From assembly GCA_030156385.1 (NCBI GenBank), contig JASGMR010000010.1, forward strand, positions 1 to 39,237: DNA of 39,237 nucleotides. Direction: 5' to 3'. The translations under genes and the position numbers were made by a program. Shown here one piece after another: positions 24,199-33,371 of the stretch. Source of the DNA: Kosmotogales bacterium. GTDB lineage: Bacteria > Thermotogota > Thermotogae > Petrotogales > Kosmotogaceae. Each line of letters begins with the position of its first letter. Position 1 is the first letter of the stretch. Under the pieces are notes generated by a model that was not told where the DNA came from, ran no database searches, and was given only the letters and a program-made list of their open reading frames with translations.

Positions 24199-25454
24199 TA
24201 ATAAATCACTTTACCCGCTTTTACTCCTTCGAGGAGTTTTTCTTTTTTTGTGTTTGAATTGATTGCTGAATTTTTTCCGATGCTTACATTTTCGGGTATC
24301 TCGACATTTGAACCAATTGAAACCAGATCCGAATTATAAATATCTGGTCTGAATTCATTCTCAACACTCTCTCCAAGACCTATTGAAACATTGTTATTAA
24401 CGACGGTGTTTTCTCCAATTACGGTATTTTCAATTTTACAGTTATTTCCGATATAAGTATCGGTCATTATTACCGAATTACGTATATGAGTATTTTTCCC
24501 TACATAAACGCCCTGAAAAATAACGGAATTTTGAAGGTTTCCATAGATTTGAGATCCTTCGTTAATCAGAGAATTTTTTACATTCGCTTCTTTTCCCACG
24601 AAAGCAGGTGGATATTCTTCAGTTTTCGTATAAAATTTCCAGTTCGGATCATAAAGATTGAATGGAGGCATTGGTCTGGTTAATTCCAGGTTCGATTCCC
24701 AGAGTGATTTAATAGTTCCAACATCACGCCAGTATCCATCGAATAGGAAAGCGTAAAGTTTGCCTTCTTTCTTTTCAACGATTTCAGGTAAAATATTTTT
24801 TCCAAAATCATGATCGCTGTTTTTATTATTTTCATCCAATACCAATCTTTTTTTAAGAAATTTCCAATTGAATACGTATATTCCCAATGAAGCAAGGTCA
24901 GATTTTGGTTCCTTTGGTTTTTCCTGAAATCCGGTTATATTATTTTCAAAGTCGGTGAGTATAATTCCAAAACGGCTGGCTTCGCTTATAGGAACTCTCA
25001 AGCATGCCAAGGTACCGTCCGCTTTTTTTGAAAGATGGAAATCGATCATTTCTCTGTAATCCATTCCATAAATATGATCGCCGGAAAGAATTATTACAAG
25101 ATCCGGGTCATATTTGTCCACGTATTCTATATTTTGATAAACGGCATTTGCTGTTCCCTTGTACCAGCTCTGATCGTTACCCTGGAATGGGGGAAGTATG
25201 ACTACTCCTCCTTCTTTCCTATCCAGGTCCCATGGTCTGCCTATCTCTATATGTTTGCTAAGCATATGCGGTCTGTATTGTGTCAAAACCCCAACGTCAT
25301 AGATTCCCGAATTAACGCAATTACTTAAAGTAAAATCTATTATTCTGTATTTTCCACCGAATGGAACAGAAGGTTTGGCGTTGTCCTCTGTTAAGATTCC
25401 CAATCTTGTCCCCTGACCGCCGGCAAGAATCAAAGCTACAATTTTTTTTCTCAT
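24198..25454 (-). CDS. glgC: Glucose-1-phosphate adenylyltransferase, catalytic subunit
   Basis: The 418 residues fit GlgC. The nucleotidyltransferase domain (about 1-270) has [20 protein letters not shown] and the catalytic Asp (D126) in [12 protein letters not shown], plus FQEKPKEP and [10 protein letters not shown] left-handed beta-helix follows (about 290-400, hexapeptide-like [20 protein letters not shown]). It makes ADP-glucose for glycogen. It follows glgD after nine bases with a GAGGTG site, and the two probably form a heterotetramer. Confidence 0.95.
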   Translation of the reverse strand: MRKKIVALILAGGQGTRLGILTEDNAKPSVPFGGKYRIIDFTLSNCVNSGIYDVGVLTQYRPHMLSKHIEIGRPWDLDRKEGGVVILPPFQGNDQSWYKGTANAVYQNIEYVDKYDPDLVIILSGDHIYGMDYREMIDFHLSKKADGTLACLRVPISEASRFGIILTDFENNITGFQEKPKEPKSDLASLGIYVFNWKFLKKRLVLDENNKNSDHDFGKNILPEIVEKKEGKLYAFLFDGYWRDVGTIKSLWESNLELTRPMPPFNLYDPNWKFYTKTEEYPPAFVGKEANVKNSLINEGSQIYGNLQNSVIFQGVYVGKNTHIRNSVIMTDTYIGNNCKIENTVIGENTVVNNNVSIGLGESVENEFRPDIYNSDLVSIGSNVEIPENVSIGKNSAINSNTKKEKLLEGVKAGKVIY

Positions 25455-25463
25455 ATTATCACC

Positions 25464-26594
25464 TCAAAATACCCCATTTTTTTCAAGAATTTTTGGTGAA
25501 TTAGGTTTTCCTAAAAATTTTTTCCCAATTCTTATCGTACAATCTTTGTCAAGAATTGCATTTTCAACACAGGCCCCTTCCTCTATTGTACAACCCTCTA
25601 AAATAACAGAATTTTTGACGGAAGCACCGGCTAAAATTCTTGTTGACCTTGAAATTATGGAGTCTTCAATTTTACCGTTTATGAATGAACCATCGGCGAC
25701 TATAGAATTTTTTATAACGCCCGTGTTAGTTATTTTTGGTGGCGGAAGATCCTTCAATTTTGTATAAACCCTTCCGTGCTCATAAAAAAGCTCTTTTCGA
25801 ATTTCATCATTTAAAATACTCAGACAGGTTTCAAAGTACGAATTCACATCTCTTTTTATATTTCTCCAGAAACCGTAAAAATTGTATGCGTTTATAACGA
25901 GTGAATCGATATTATTTCTGATTATTCCGTCAATCAAGTCAAAATTGCCTTCTGGAACCGTTGCAAAAAGCAGTTCTTTCAAGAGAAACTTGTTCATAAA
26001 AAATGCATTTAAAACATGTGTGTTATTTTTATCTATCTTAAACTTTTCTCCGGGATTACTTATCCATTCCACTATTCTTCCGTCTTCATTCGTTTTGGCC
26101 AAATTGGAAATTTTCATATCGTTATGTTCTTTTGAGTTAGAACTCAGTACAGTTATATCCGCTCCGGATTCTATATGTGATTGGAACATTTTATTAAAAT
26201 CAATTTTGTATATTTGCTTTCCCGAACAGATTAAAACATAATCTTCATTTCCCCTTTTTAATATATCCATATTTTTAAAAAGAGCGTCCGCATTACCCAT
26301 ATACCCCATAGATTCTGAATTGGGTGTTACATATGGCTGTAAAAAATAGACCCCTCCATTTTTTCTGTCCAGGTCCCATTCTTTTCCGGAACCGATATGA
26401 TCCATTAAGCTTCTCGGATTGTATTGAGTTACTATACCAATCTTTGAAATTCCAGCATTCACCATATTGCTAAGGCTGAAATCTATTATTCTGTATTTTC
26501 CATATATTGGTAAGGCGGCCGGGGTTCTCTTATTTGTTAATTTCTCAAGAAGTTCTCCTCTGTCTCCTGCAAAAATTATTCCCAGTACTTTCAT
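25464..26594 (-). CDS. glgD: GlgD, regulatory ADP-glucose pyrophosphorylase-like subunit
   Basis: The 376-residue protein is co-linear with GlgC, but its active site is degraded. The GGxGTRL loop is AGDRGELLEKL, and the catalytic SGDH is SGKQ, with Lys126 in place of Asp. KYRIIDFSLSNMVNAGI, EWDLDRKNGGV and the C-terminal beta-helix are kept. This is the pattern of the GlgD subunit of Bacillota and relatives, which modulates GlgC rather than catalysing. GGGGGAGG precedes the start, and glgC lies directly downstream. Confidence 0.92.
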   Translation of the reverse strand: MKVLGIIFAGDRGELLEKLTNKRTPAALPIYGKYRIIDFSLSNMVNAGISKIGIVTQYNPRSLMDHIGSGKEWDLDRKNGGVYFLQPYVTPNSESMGYMGNADALFKNMDILKRGNEDYVLICSGKQIYKIDFNKMFQSHIESGADITVLSSNSKEHNDMKISNLAKTNEDGRIVEWISNPGEKFKIDKNNTHVLNAFFMNKFLLKELLFATVPEGNFDLIDGIIRNNIDSLVINAYNFYGFWRNIKRDVNSYFETCLSILNDEIRKELFYEHGRVYTKLKDLPPPKITNTGVIKNSIVADGSFINGKIEDSIISRSTRILAGASVKNSVILEGCTIEEGACVENAILDKDCTIRIGKKFLGKPNSPKILEKNGVF

Positions 26595-26607
26595 AATATC
26601 CTCCCCC

Positions 26608-27420
26608 TCAGTTGGTACAGGCTAAATTTGTAAAGTAAGATATATTATAAATGGTTGGTTGTATTGATCTTTTTATTGAATCTGACAATGAATTTATTGC
26701 TTCGTTTACTGATTCTTCATATATGTCAAGAAATGTTTTTTTGTAAGTCCAACCCATAATAGGATGATTCCACCTTTGATTTTTCAGGTTTAAAACATCG
26801 TAGAAATCTTCTTCGGTTTTTAATTCACTGATACCGGTAAAAAATACTTTTCTGAATCCTTTCAATATATCTCTTTTGTGCCCTTTGTTCTCGAGAGTCA
26901 TGTAATTGTTCAGCATATTTTCGTATAAACCGGTTATATTTATATCTTTCTTAAGATATATATTGTTGAAACTCTCATTTGTTTTATCTAATATAACGTC
27001 AGGGATGAGTTCGGGCAGAAATTTCTTTAAATCCATTTCCTGTATTTGTTTGTTAAAATACATTTCAACCATTTTTTCATCGATTTTTTCTTCGAATTTT
27101 TTCCTGTTTTTGTTAACAGTTTTATCAAATATATATGGATAAGTGAGTCTGTCAAGCCAGTGATGGCATACCATACCATAAATAAATTCGGGATAGGTCT
27201 TAAATATTTCATATGATAAATAATTAAGAAATGAACCACATTTTCTTGTATGGACTATTCTGCCGAATTCCTGAAACTCTTCATCATCAGAATAAAAGAA
27301 GATATTCATAAATATATTTCCCAGATTGAAAGTTTTTCTTCTTATTTCATCATCAAAAAGAAGTCCGGATTCCCTTCCGACCTTTGAACCATGAATAATA
27401 TGAGTCCAAATATCAGGCAT
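26608..27420 (-). CDS. Zinc-dependent phospholipase C-like (Zn_dep_PLPC) domain protein
   Basis: The 270-residue protein begins MPDIWTHIIHGSKVG, has LGNIFMNIFFYSDD where the family usually has LGNxGPDxxFY, and continues with YGMVCHHWLDRLTYPYIFD. The spacing of His and Asp residues is that of the PF00882-like all-helical domain common in Bacillota and Thermotogota. It lacks a signal peptide, so it is probably an intracellular metal-dependent hydrolase of unknown substrate rather than a toxin. It overlaps rlmI by eight bases and precedes glgD by 13. Confidence 0.72.
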   Translation of the reverse strand: MPDIWTHIIHGSKVGRESGLLFDDEIRRKTFNLGNIFMNIFFYSDDEEFQEFGRIVHTRKCGSFLNYLSYEIFKTYPEFIYGMVCHHWLDRLTYPYIFDKTVNKNRKKFEEKIDEKMVEMYFNKQIQEMDLKKFLPELIPDVILDKTNESFNNIYLKKDINITGLYENMLNNYMTLENKGHKRDILKGFRKVFFTGISELKTEEDFYDVLNLKNQRWNHPIMGWTYKKTFLDIYEESVNEAINSLSDSIKRSIQPTIYNISYFTNLACTN

Positions 27421-28603
27421 ATTTATCTTCCTTATCTATTATTGACCACAGGCATTTTAAATAAAGAGTTTCAGGGATTTGTAAATTCCATGGATGGTCC
27501 TTTGATTGATATGTAACGTTGAGAAAATTAAAAGAGATGTTTTTACCGCAACTGGATTTTCTCATGGATTCAATGATATGTGATAAAGTAAAATTATAAG
27601 CACAACTACAAATGGTCAATATACCTCCGTTTTTTGTAATTCGAAATCCGCCTTCAGATAATTCGGTGAATAATTTTATTCCTTTGCTCAGTTCTCCCTT
27701 TTTCTTTATTAAGGAAGGAGGATCTATTATACTCACATCGAATTTATCTCCGCATTCCTCTTTTAAATAATTAAAAGCGTCACTGTTAACAAATGTTATT
27801 TTATCCTCAACTCCATTCAATCTTGCGTTCTTTTTTGCTAAAATCAGATCTTCTTCGGATTTATCTACTGATATTACCCTGCAACCCTCTTTTGCCATAT
27901 TCAAGCCAAACCCACCGGTAAAAGAAAAGAGATCCAAGGCACTTTTGAATGAAAAATCTTTAACAACTTTCCTCGAATATAACCGTGAATCTTTTTGATC
28001 AAAAAAGAATCCCGTCTTCTGACTGTTCACGATATCAATAAAATAATGGATATCATTTTCTTCGATCTTTATTGTATTGTCAGTTAAATCTCCGTATAAT
28101 AAACCTTTCTCCTTAATTACGTCTTCACAAAAATTAGTTTCAAAATCATTTCTCAATAATATTGCTTTTGGATTGAAAAGCTTAATTAAACAGTCAATTA
28201 ATTGATTTTTTATACTATAAATTATACCATTTCTAAACTGTACAACCAGAATATTTTCAAATCTATCTACTATAAATCCCCCTAAACCGTCCGCCTCACC
28301 ATAAAAAAGTCTGTAAAAAGGTTTTGAGAAAAATCTTTCCCTCCAGCTGTACGCTTTTTTAATCTTGTTCATGAAAAAGTCGGAATCCAGACCCGTTTCT
28401 TTATTCGATAGAATTAATATTTTTTTGTTGGAAAAATTATTGAAAAAACCTGTTCCGAGGAATTTATAATCTTTCGTGAAAACATTTGCTTTATCTATAT
28501 TTTTAGAAATATTTTCAATTGAAAATATTTCGTCGTCATATATCCAGGGATAACCATTCAATACCTTTTTTTCTTTTCCATTTTTTATCCGTACAATTAC
28601 CAT
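27413..28603 (-). CDS. rlmI: RlmI-like 23S rRNA (cytosine-C5)-methyltransferase
   Basis: The 396-residue protein has an N-terminal PUA domain (MVIVRIKNGKEKKVLNGYPW), the RlmI-type linker with FYGEADGLGGFIVDRFEN and NSQKTGFFFDQKDSR, and a Rossmann methyltransferase domain. That domain has ALDLFSFTGGFGLNMA (motif I), SVDKSEEDLILAKKNARLNG, IIDPPSL (motif IV) and LTICSCAYNF (motif VI). This order matches RlmI, which modifies C1962 of 23S rRNA. GAGAGGT precedes the start. It is first of a six-gene run and is divergent from holB. Confidence 0.9.
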   Translation of the reverse strand: MVIVRIKNGKEKKVLNGYPWIYDDEIFSIENISKNIDKANVFTKDYKFLGTGFFNNFSNKKILILSNKETGLDSDFFMNKIKKAYSWRERFFSKPFYRLFYGEADGLGGFIVDRFENILVVQFRNGIIYSIKNQLIDCLIKLFNPKAILLRNDFETNFCEDVIKEKGLLYGDLTDNTIKIEENDIHYFIDIVNSQKTGFFFDQKDSRLYSRKVVKDFSFKSALDLFSFTGGFGLNMAKEGCRVISVDKSEEDLILAKKNARLNGVEDKITFVNSDAFNYLKEECGDKFDVSIIDPPSLIKKKGELSKGIKLFTELSEGGFRITKNGGILTICSCAYNFTLSHIIESMRKSSCGKNISFNFLNVTYQSKDHPWNLQIPETLYLKCLWSIIDKEDKYA

Positions 28604-28658
28604 TTATTGACCTCTCCAATCGGTACAGTTAAATTTTACCATATATATTATTCATCGA

Positions 28659-28667
28659 TGATATAAT
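28659..28667 (+). promoter_or_regulatory. Probable extended -10 promoter of the holB operon
   Basis: TGATATAAT lies about 40 bases upstream of the TTG start of the holB-like gene in the divergent rlmI-holB spacer. No strong -35 is present. It is the same extended -10 nonamer seen at the murQ and regulator promoters. Confidence 0.5.
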
Positions 28668-28707
28668 AATATCTGAGTAATTATGGACAAGATGTGAGGA
28701 AAATAAT

Positions 28708-29703
28708 TTGGCAAAAAATATTTATAGAAACTTATATTTGGACAAGGGAATTACGATAGCTTTAGTCGGTAACGATAAAGCATTGTTGTCTCAAAAAGCG
28801 AATGAATTGATAGAGGATGATATTAATTATAAAAAAAATTTAGAAACTGAAAATATCCTTGTTATAAAACCCGAAAATGGAAATATTGGAATAAATGAAG
28901 TGAAAAAAGCCTATGATTTTTTCCTTCATAAACCTTTATCAGGTAATAAAAAATACTTATTGATTCAGGAAGTTGAAAAATTTACAATTCCAGGTGCCAA
29001 CAGTTTTCTAAAAATTCTTGAAGAACCTCCGGATTTTGTAACAATAATTTTAACATCGACATCCTGGGAAAATGTTTTGAAAACTATCAGAAGCAGAGCG
29101 CTTTATTATAAAATTAAATTTCCATATGAGAAGTTGGGAACGTTAAAAAAAGTTTATCTGAATGATGTTAAATATATTTATTCTTTATGCTTTAATGATT
29201 TTCAAATATTGAATTTTTTTTTGAAAGAAGAAAGATTAGAAACTGTTCAAGAAATAAGAAAATTAAAAGAATTGAGCCAGGAAAAAATAATTGATATTTT
29301 AAATATAGAGGAAGATTCGGTTGATAAAATAATTTTGAAAAAAGCAGCGTTGGAAATCCTGTTTTCGATGATTTGGAAATCCGGGAAGATTTCTTATCAC
29401 GTTGATTATCTGTCTGAAAATATAAGAAAAGAATATTTGTTTGATTTTTTGATTAATTTCAGTAAATTAACACGGGATGTCCTGTCAGATTTTTTGACAT
29501 ATTTTTATGTTAAAAGATCGGATCTGATAGTTTATAAATCTTTTATTGAAGATGTTTCTGCATTCGACCCCGAGGGGATAAATTCTGAAGATATTTTATG
29601 GTGTGATAGAATTGCAAAATTAAAGGTAAGTTCTTATAACAAAAAACTAATATTATTTAAATTGATAAATGTTATAGTGAATTGCTCAAAAGGAGAAGTT
29701 TAA
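28708..29703 (+). CDS. holB: DNA polymerase III delta' subunit-like clamp-loader protein
   Basis: A TTG start with GAGGA nine bases upstream gives 331 residues. The first 150 residues follow the DnaX/delta' pattern: NIGINEVKKAYDFFLHKPLS, YLLIQEVEKFTIPGANSFLK, ILEEPPDFVTIILTSTSWEN and LKTIRSRAL. The Walker A loop is missing (LVGNDKALLSQKA), as is usual for non-hydrolysing delta'. The C-terminal half is divergent. It probably serves in the clamp loader. The following gene starts two bases after its stop, a holB-ricT arrangement found in many bacteria. Confidence 0.8.
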   Translation: MAKNIYRNLYLDKGITIALVGNDKALLSQKANELIEDDINYKKNLETENILVIKPENGNIGINEVKKAYDFFLHKPLSGNKKYLLIQEVEKFTIPGANSFLKILEEPPDFVTIILTSTSWENVLKTIRSRALYYKIKFPYEKLGTLKKVYLNDVKYIYSLCFNDFQILNFFLKEERLETVQEIRKLKELSQEKIIDILNIEEDSVDKIILKKAALEILFSMIWKSGKISYHVDYLSENIRKEYLFDFLINFSKLTRDVLSDFLTYFYVKRSDLIVYKSFIEDVSAFDPEGINSEDILWCDRIAKLKVSSYNKKLILFKLINVIVNCSKGEV

Positions 29704-29704
29704 T

Positions 29705-30592
29705 ATGCCGGAATTATATGGGAAAATTTGTAAAGTAGAATTTTATAAAGTGGGAAAGTTGTATACTTTTCTTGCTGGAGATATAGATTTAGAAGTGGGT
29801 GATAGAGTTGTTGCCCAAAGTGCTTTTGGTTTGGATATCGGTATAGTCAGGTCGGAACCTGAAGCTAAAAAATTAGGCGATGAGGAGATTAACCCTGTAT
29901 TGAGAAAGGCAACTGAAACTGATTTTGAGAAAAATGAAGAGAACAAAATTGAGGCACAAAAGGCTTTTGAAAAGTGTAAGGAATTGATAAAAAAATTGAA
30001 TTTGTCCATGAGATTGCTTGAAGTGAGATATATGCTGGACAGATCGAGATTACTCTTTTATTTTGGTGCGGATAGCAGGGTTGATTTCAGAGAATTGGTA
30101 AAAGAATTGGCGAGAAATTTTAAAACGAGAATTGAATTGAGACAGATTGGGATAAGGGATGAAGTTAAGAAAGTAGGCAATATTGGTTTATGTGGACAGA
30201 TTGCATGCTGTTGCAGATTTCAGAGAGAGTTTGAGAGTATTACCTTAAAACACGCAAAAAAACAACAATTGCTTATCAATCCTGCAAAAATATCAGGGCG
30301 TTGCGGCAGATTATTATGTTGCTTGTCTTATGAACAGAATATGTATGAAGAAGAACTAACCGATATTCCAGACGAAGGTACAATAATTGAATTTGAAGGA
30401 AAGCCATGTAAAATAGTCACTGTGAACATTTTTTACAAGGAATTGACTATTTTAGCTGATGATGGGCAAATGATAAAATTGAGCTTTGATCAATTCAGAG
30501 AAAAGAAAATCAATATTAAAAGTGATGATGAAGAATACTCCGAAGATGTAATCTACAAAAACGATGATTTATTTGAATACAAGGATGATTAA
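29705..30592 (+). CDS. ricT: PSP1-domain protein, RicT (YaaT)-like
   Basis: The 295-residue protein has the PSP1 domain in its second half, with ELRQIGIRDEVKKVGNIGLC, CGQIACCCRF and GRCGRLLCCLSYE, plus YMLDRSRLLFYFGAD earlier. The clustered cysteines are the ones that bind Fe-S in the RicAFT complex of Bacillus, which affects RNase Y-dependent mRNA maturation. Partners RicA and RicF are not in the window. The next gene in the operon is RNase III, keeping an RNA-processing theme. Confidence 0.9.
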   Translation: MPELYGKICKVEFYKVGKLYTFLAGDIDLEVGDRVVAQSAFGLDIGIVRSEPEAKKLGDEEINPVLRKATETDFEKNEENKIEAQKAFEKCKELIKKLNLSMRLLEVRYMLDRSRLLFYFGADSRVDFRELVKELARNFKTRIELRQIGIRDEVKKVGNIGLCGQIACCCRFQREFESITLKHAKKQQLLINPAKISGRCGRLLCCLSYEQNMYEEELTDIPDEGTIIEFEGKPCKIVTVNIFYKELTILADDGQMIKLSFDQFREKKINIKSDDEEYSEDVIYKNDDLFEYKDD

Positions 30593-30606
30593 AGAGAGGT
30601 AAAAAA

Positions 30607-31338
30607 ATGAATGAGGAAAATTATGAAAGGGTCTGTGCGTTTATTAAGCAAAACAAAATAGATGCGGATCCTGATGTTCTTTTTACTGCATTATGTCACT
30701 CATCTTATGCAAATGAAGTTTCACAGACGAATGAAGTTGATGTTCAATCCAACGAAAGGCTTGAATTCTTAGGAGATGCTGTTCTTGATTGTTCCCTCGC
30801 AGATATTCTTTATAATTATTTTGAGCTGACGGAAGGGGAAATGTCAAAAATAAGGGCAATGGTTGGTAGTGAAGTGGTTCTCTCAAAGGTTTCTGAAGAC
30901 CTGTGTGTCGGAGAATTTCTTTTTTTGGGGAAGGGTGAAATTGCTTCCGGGGGAGCTGAAAGGCCATCTATTTTGGCCGATGCATTTGAGGCGATTCTTG
31001 CTGCAATTTATTTAAGCAAAGGATTTAAAATTTCTAAAAAATTCGTTTTTAATCATTTGTTTAAATATATTAGTTTGGCTGTCGAGGGAGAACTTTTTCT
31101 CGATTATAAGACATCTTTGCAGGAATTAACTCAGGCCGAATATGGTTCAAGGCCGATTTATGAATTGGTCGGATCATACGGTCCGCCGCAGGAAAGAATT
31201 TTCAAGGTCAAAGTATTGATTAATGAAAAGGAAATGGGAATTGGTACTGGAAGGACAAAAAAATCTGCTGAACAAATGGCCGCTCATAGAGCCATCGATA
31301 GTTTAAAAAAGAAGGGAGTCGAGACAATAAATGATTGA
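30607..31338 (+). CDS. rnc: Ribonuclease III
   Basis: The 243-residue protein has the RNase III signature SNERLEFLGDAVLD (E53, D57) and the second catalytic pair in ILADAFEAILAAIYL (D125, E128). A C-terminal double-stranded RNA-binding domain follows (about 165-238: DYKTSLQELTQAEYGSRPIY, GTGRTKKSAEQMAAHRAID). All catalytic residues are present and the length is normal. It processes rRNA precursors and structured mRNAs. GAGAGG precedes the start, and the last eight bases overlap ltaE. Confidence 0.97.
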   Translation: MNEENYERVCAFIKQNKIDADPDVLFTALCHSSYANEVSQTNEVDVQSNERLEFLGDAVLDCSLADILYNYFELTEGEMSKIRAMVGSEVVLSKVSEDLCVGEFLFLGKGEIASGGAERPSILADAFEAILAAIYLSKGFKISKKFVFNHLFKYISLAVEGELFLDYKTSLQELTQAEYGSRPIYELVGSYGPPQERIFKVKVLINEKEMGIGTGRTKKSAEQMAAHRAIDSLKKKGVETIND

Positions 31339-32365
31339 TATTAGAAGCGATACGGTCACTCAGCCAACCCAAAAAATGAGAGAGGCGATGTATAAAGCTG
31401 TAGTGGGTGATGATGTTTATGAAGATGATCCAACAATAAAAAAACTGGAAAATCTCTCTGCCGAGATAACAGGAAAAGAAGCCGCACTTTTTGTTCCCAG
31501 TGGAACATTTGGGAATCAACTCGCGCTTTTTACTCATTGTAAAAGGGGAAATGAAGTTATACTTGCTGATAAGAGTCATATAGTTGATCATGAAGTCGGT
31601 GCGTCATCAGTTATAGCTTCAGTACAGCTGAGAACGATTGAATGTGAAGGTGGAATCATACCCCTTTATGAAATAAAAAAGAGAGTTAGAAAAGCAGAAG
31701 ATGATATCCATTTTCCCAATACCGATTTGATATGTTTAGAAAATGCTCATTCAAGTGGAACGGTTATTCCGATTGAAAATATGAAAGAAATTTATCAGTA
31801 CGCTCTGGAAAATCATATAGCAGTTCATCTTGATGGTGCGAGATTGTTTAATGCGGCGACTTTTTTGAATGTTGATCCGAAAGAAATAACCAAGTATACC
31901 GATTCTGTCATGTTCTGTCTTTCCAAGGGATTATGTGCTCCCGTGGGCTCTGTCCTTGTGGGAACGAGAGATTTTATTGAAAAAGCCAGGAAAAAAAGAA
32001 AAATAATGGGTGGCGGATTGAGGCAAGCGGGATTTTTGGGAGCTGCAGGACTGATAGCACTTGAGGAAATGATAGAACCGTTGAAGAATGACCATGAAAA
32101 CGCGAAAAAACTGGCTATAGAAATGGTAAAAATTCCACAAATTGAATTGGATCCAGAGAAGGTTCAAATTAATATGATTTTCTTCAAATTGAAGGGAGTC
32201 GATACAAAATACATAAAGGAATTTTTCTATAAAAGAGAAATAAAAATAAATGATCCGGAAAACGATGAATTGAGATTTGTCACAAATCATTGGGTTAAAG
32301 AAAAGGATATTTCTCACATTGTGAAGGTTTTAAATGAGTTTATAGACATGTATAAAAATGGCTAA
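31331..32365 (+). CDS. ltaE: Low-specificity L-threonine aldolase
   Basis: The 344-residue fold-type I PLP enzyme begins MIDIRSDTVTQPTQKMREAM, a near-diagnostic start. It has FVPSGTFGNQLAL, the PLP-contacting Asp in HLDGARLFNA (D168), Schiff-base Lys199 in FCLSKGLCAPVGSVLVG and MGGGLRQAGFLGAAG. It splits threonine or allo-threonine to glycine and acetaldehyde. The gene overlaps rnc by eight bases and ends at a strong terminator, so it is last in the holB operon. Confidence 0.96.
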   Translation: MIDIRSDTVTQPTQKMREAMYKAVVGDDVYEDDPTIKKLENLSAEITGKEAALFVPSGTFGNQLALFTHCKRGNEVILADKSHIVDHEVGASSVIASVQLRTIECEGGIIPLYEIKKRVRKAEDDIHFPNTDLICLENAHSSGTVIPIENMKEIYQYALENHIAVHLDGARLFNAATFLNVDPKEITKYTDSVMFCLSKGLCAPVGSVLVGTRDFIEKARKKRKIMGGGLRQAGFLGAAGLIALEEMIEPLKNDHENAKKLAIEMVKIPQIELDPEKVQINMIFFKLKGVDTKYIKEFFYKREIKINDPENDELRFVTNHWVKEKDISHIVKVLNEFIDMYKNG

Positions 32366-32391
32366 AAAACCCGGAGAGAATCCGGGTTTTT
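32365..32391. terminator. Bidirectional terminator between ltaE and the convergent orphan gene
   Basis: An 11-pair stem (32365-32375 with 32381-32391; core CCCGGA/TCCGGG) with a GAGAA loop and A/T tracts on both sides. It can stop transcription of both converging genes. Confidence 0.88.
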
Positions 32392-32396
32392 CATTG

Positions 32397-33236
32397 TCAT
32401 TCTTCATTTGAAAATGGGAAGAAAATTTTGGAGAAGATTTCTTTTTGTCCTCTATCTTTGAAAGAGTGATCTAAGTCAAATTCAAAACCATCTGTACCTG
32501 AATTATTATGTACCTGAATCTGTAATCTGTTTATAAATGTTGAAATATCGTATTTTCCGTATTCTTCGAATCTCTTTTCATCAACCTTTATTTCAGTGAC
32601 AAAATCATAATATTCAAGGCTCGCTTCAGTTTCTGCATTTATATTTTTTTCAATCCATTCTCCGTTAGTTTTAAATGAAATATCAGTGTCCTCCATACTC
32701 GGTAAAATGTAATATAGTCCGTTTAGAAATATATAAAGTCCCTTCTCAGTAAACAAGAATGCCGCTTCCATAAATAAGTTGTCATTTTGTCCGGAAACAG
32801 GACGTAAAAGTCTGTATGTATCTTCGCTTGAAAATAGTACTTTAAAATAGTCGCCGTTGTTTTCTACATCATTTGTTAATTCACTTTTCACTTCAACATA
32901 TGAGATATCGTGTTGTGTTGGATCAAGTACGGGATACAACAAAGGTGCCTTATTATAGAAGAAGTTGGTTTCAAAGCGATTTCCATCTATTATCGGGGTA
33001 ATACCGACATAATGTTTATCATCTTCTGTTCCATCGTAATCAATTTCAAATTGATAAAGTGGATATTCTGTGTTAGAAAAATTTATTATTCCTTTATCTC
33101 TGTCAATTTCAAAATTCCAGTTTGAAGACGCATCTTCGGTAAAACATACTGTACAGGTTTGAGTAGAATTTGCAAAAGCATTGGATGTGATTGAGATCAA
33201 AAAAAATACCATTAAAATAACAAAAATGTTTTTCAT
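32397..33236 (-). CDS. Exported protein of unknown function
   Basis: The 279-residue protein starts with a signal peptide (MKNIFVILMVFFLISITSNA) after AAGGAGG. The mature part is acidic, beta-rich in appearance and has a single CTVC motif near its N-terminus. I do not recognise a family. No repeats, no metal site beyond the two Cys and no membrane anchor are visible. It stands alone and converges on ltaE, with its terminator shared. Confidence 0.75.
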   Translation of the reverse strand: MKNIFVILMVFFLISITSNAFANSTQTCTVCFTEDASSNWNFEIDRDKGIINFSNTEYPLYQFEIDYDGTEDDKHYVGITPIIDGNRFETNFFYNKAPLLYPVLDPTQHDISYVEVKSELTNDVENNGDYFKVLFSSEDTYRLLRPVSGQNDNLFMEAAFLFTEKGLYIFLNGLYYILPSMEDTDISFKTNGEWIEKNINAETEASLEYYDFVTEIKVDEKRFEEYGKYDISTFINRLQIQVHNNSGTDGFEFDLDHSFKDRGQKEIFSKIFFPFSNEE

Positions 33237-33371
33237 CTAATTTCCTCCTTAAGTGAAATATCAATTTAATATACACTTTCTTTTTAAGTGGAATATTAGA
33301 AAAAATACATCAAATTAAAAAAAATTTTCTGATTTAATTGTTGTTGGTTGGAATATGTATTTTTTTAGAAT

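Noticed and set aside
33237-33371. AT-rich gap between the exported orphan and the THEP1-like gene
   Set aside because: Examined for a small RNA or terminator. Only weak, AT-only inverted repeats were seen.
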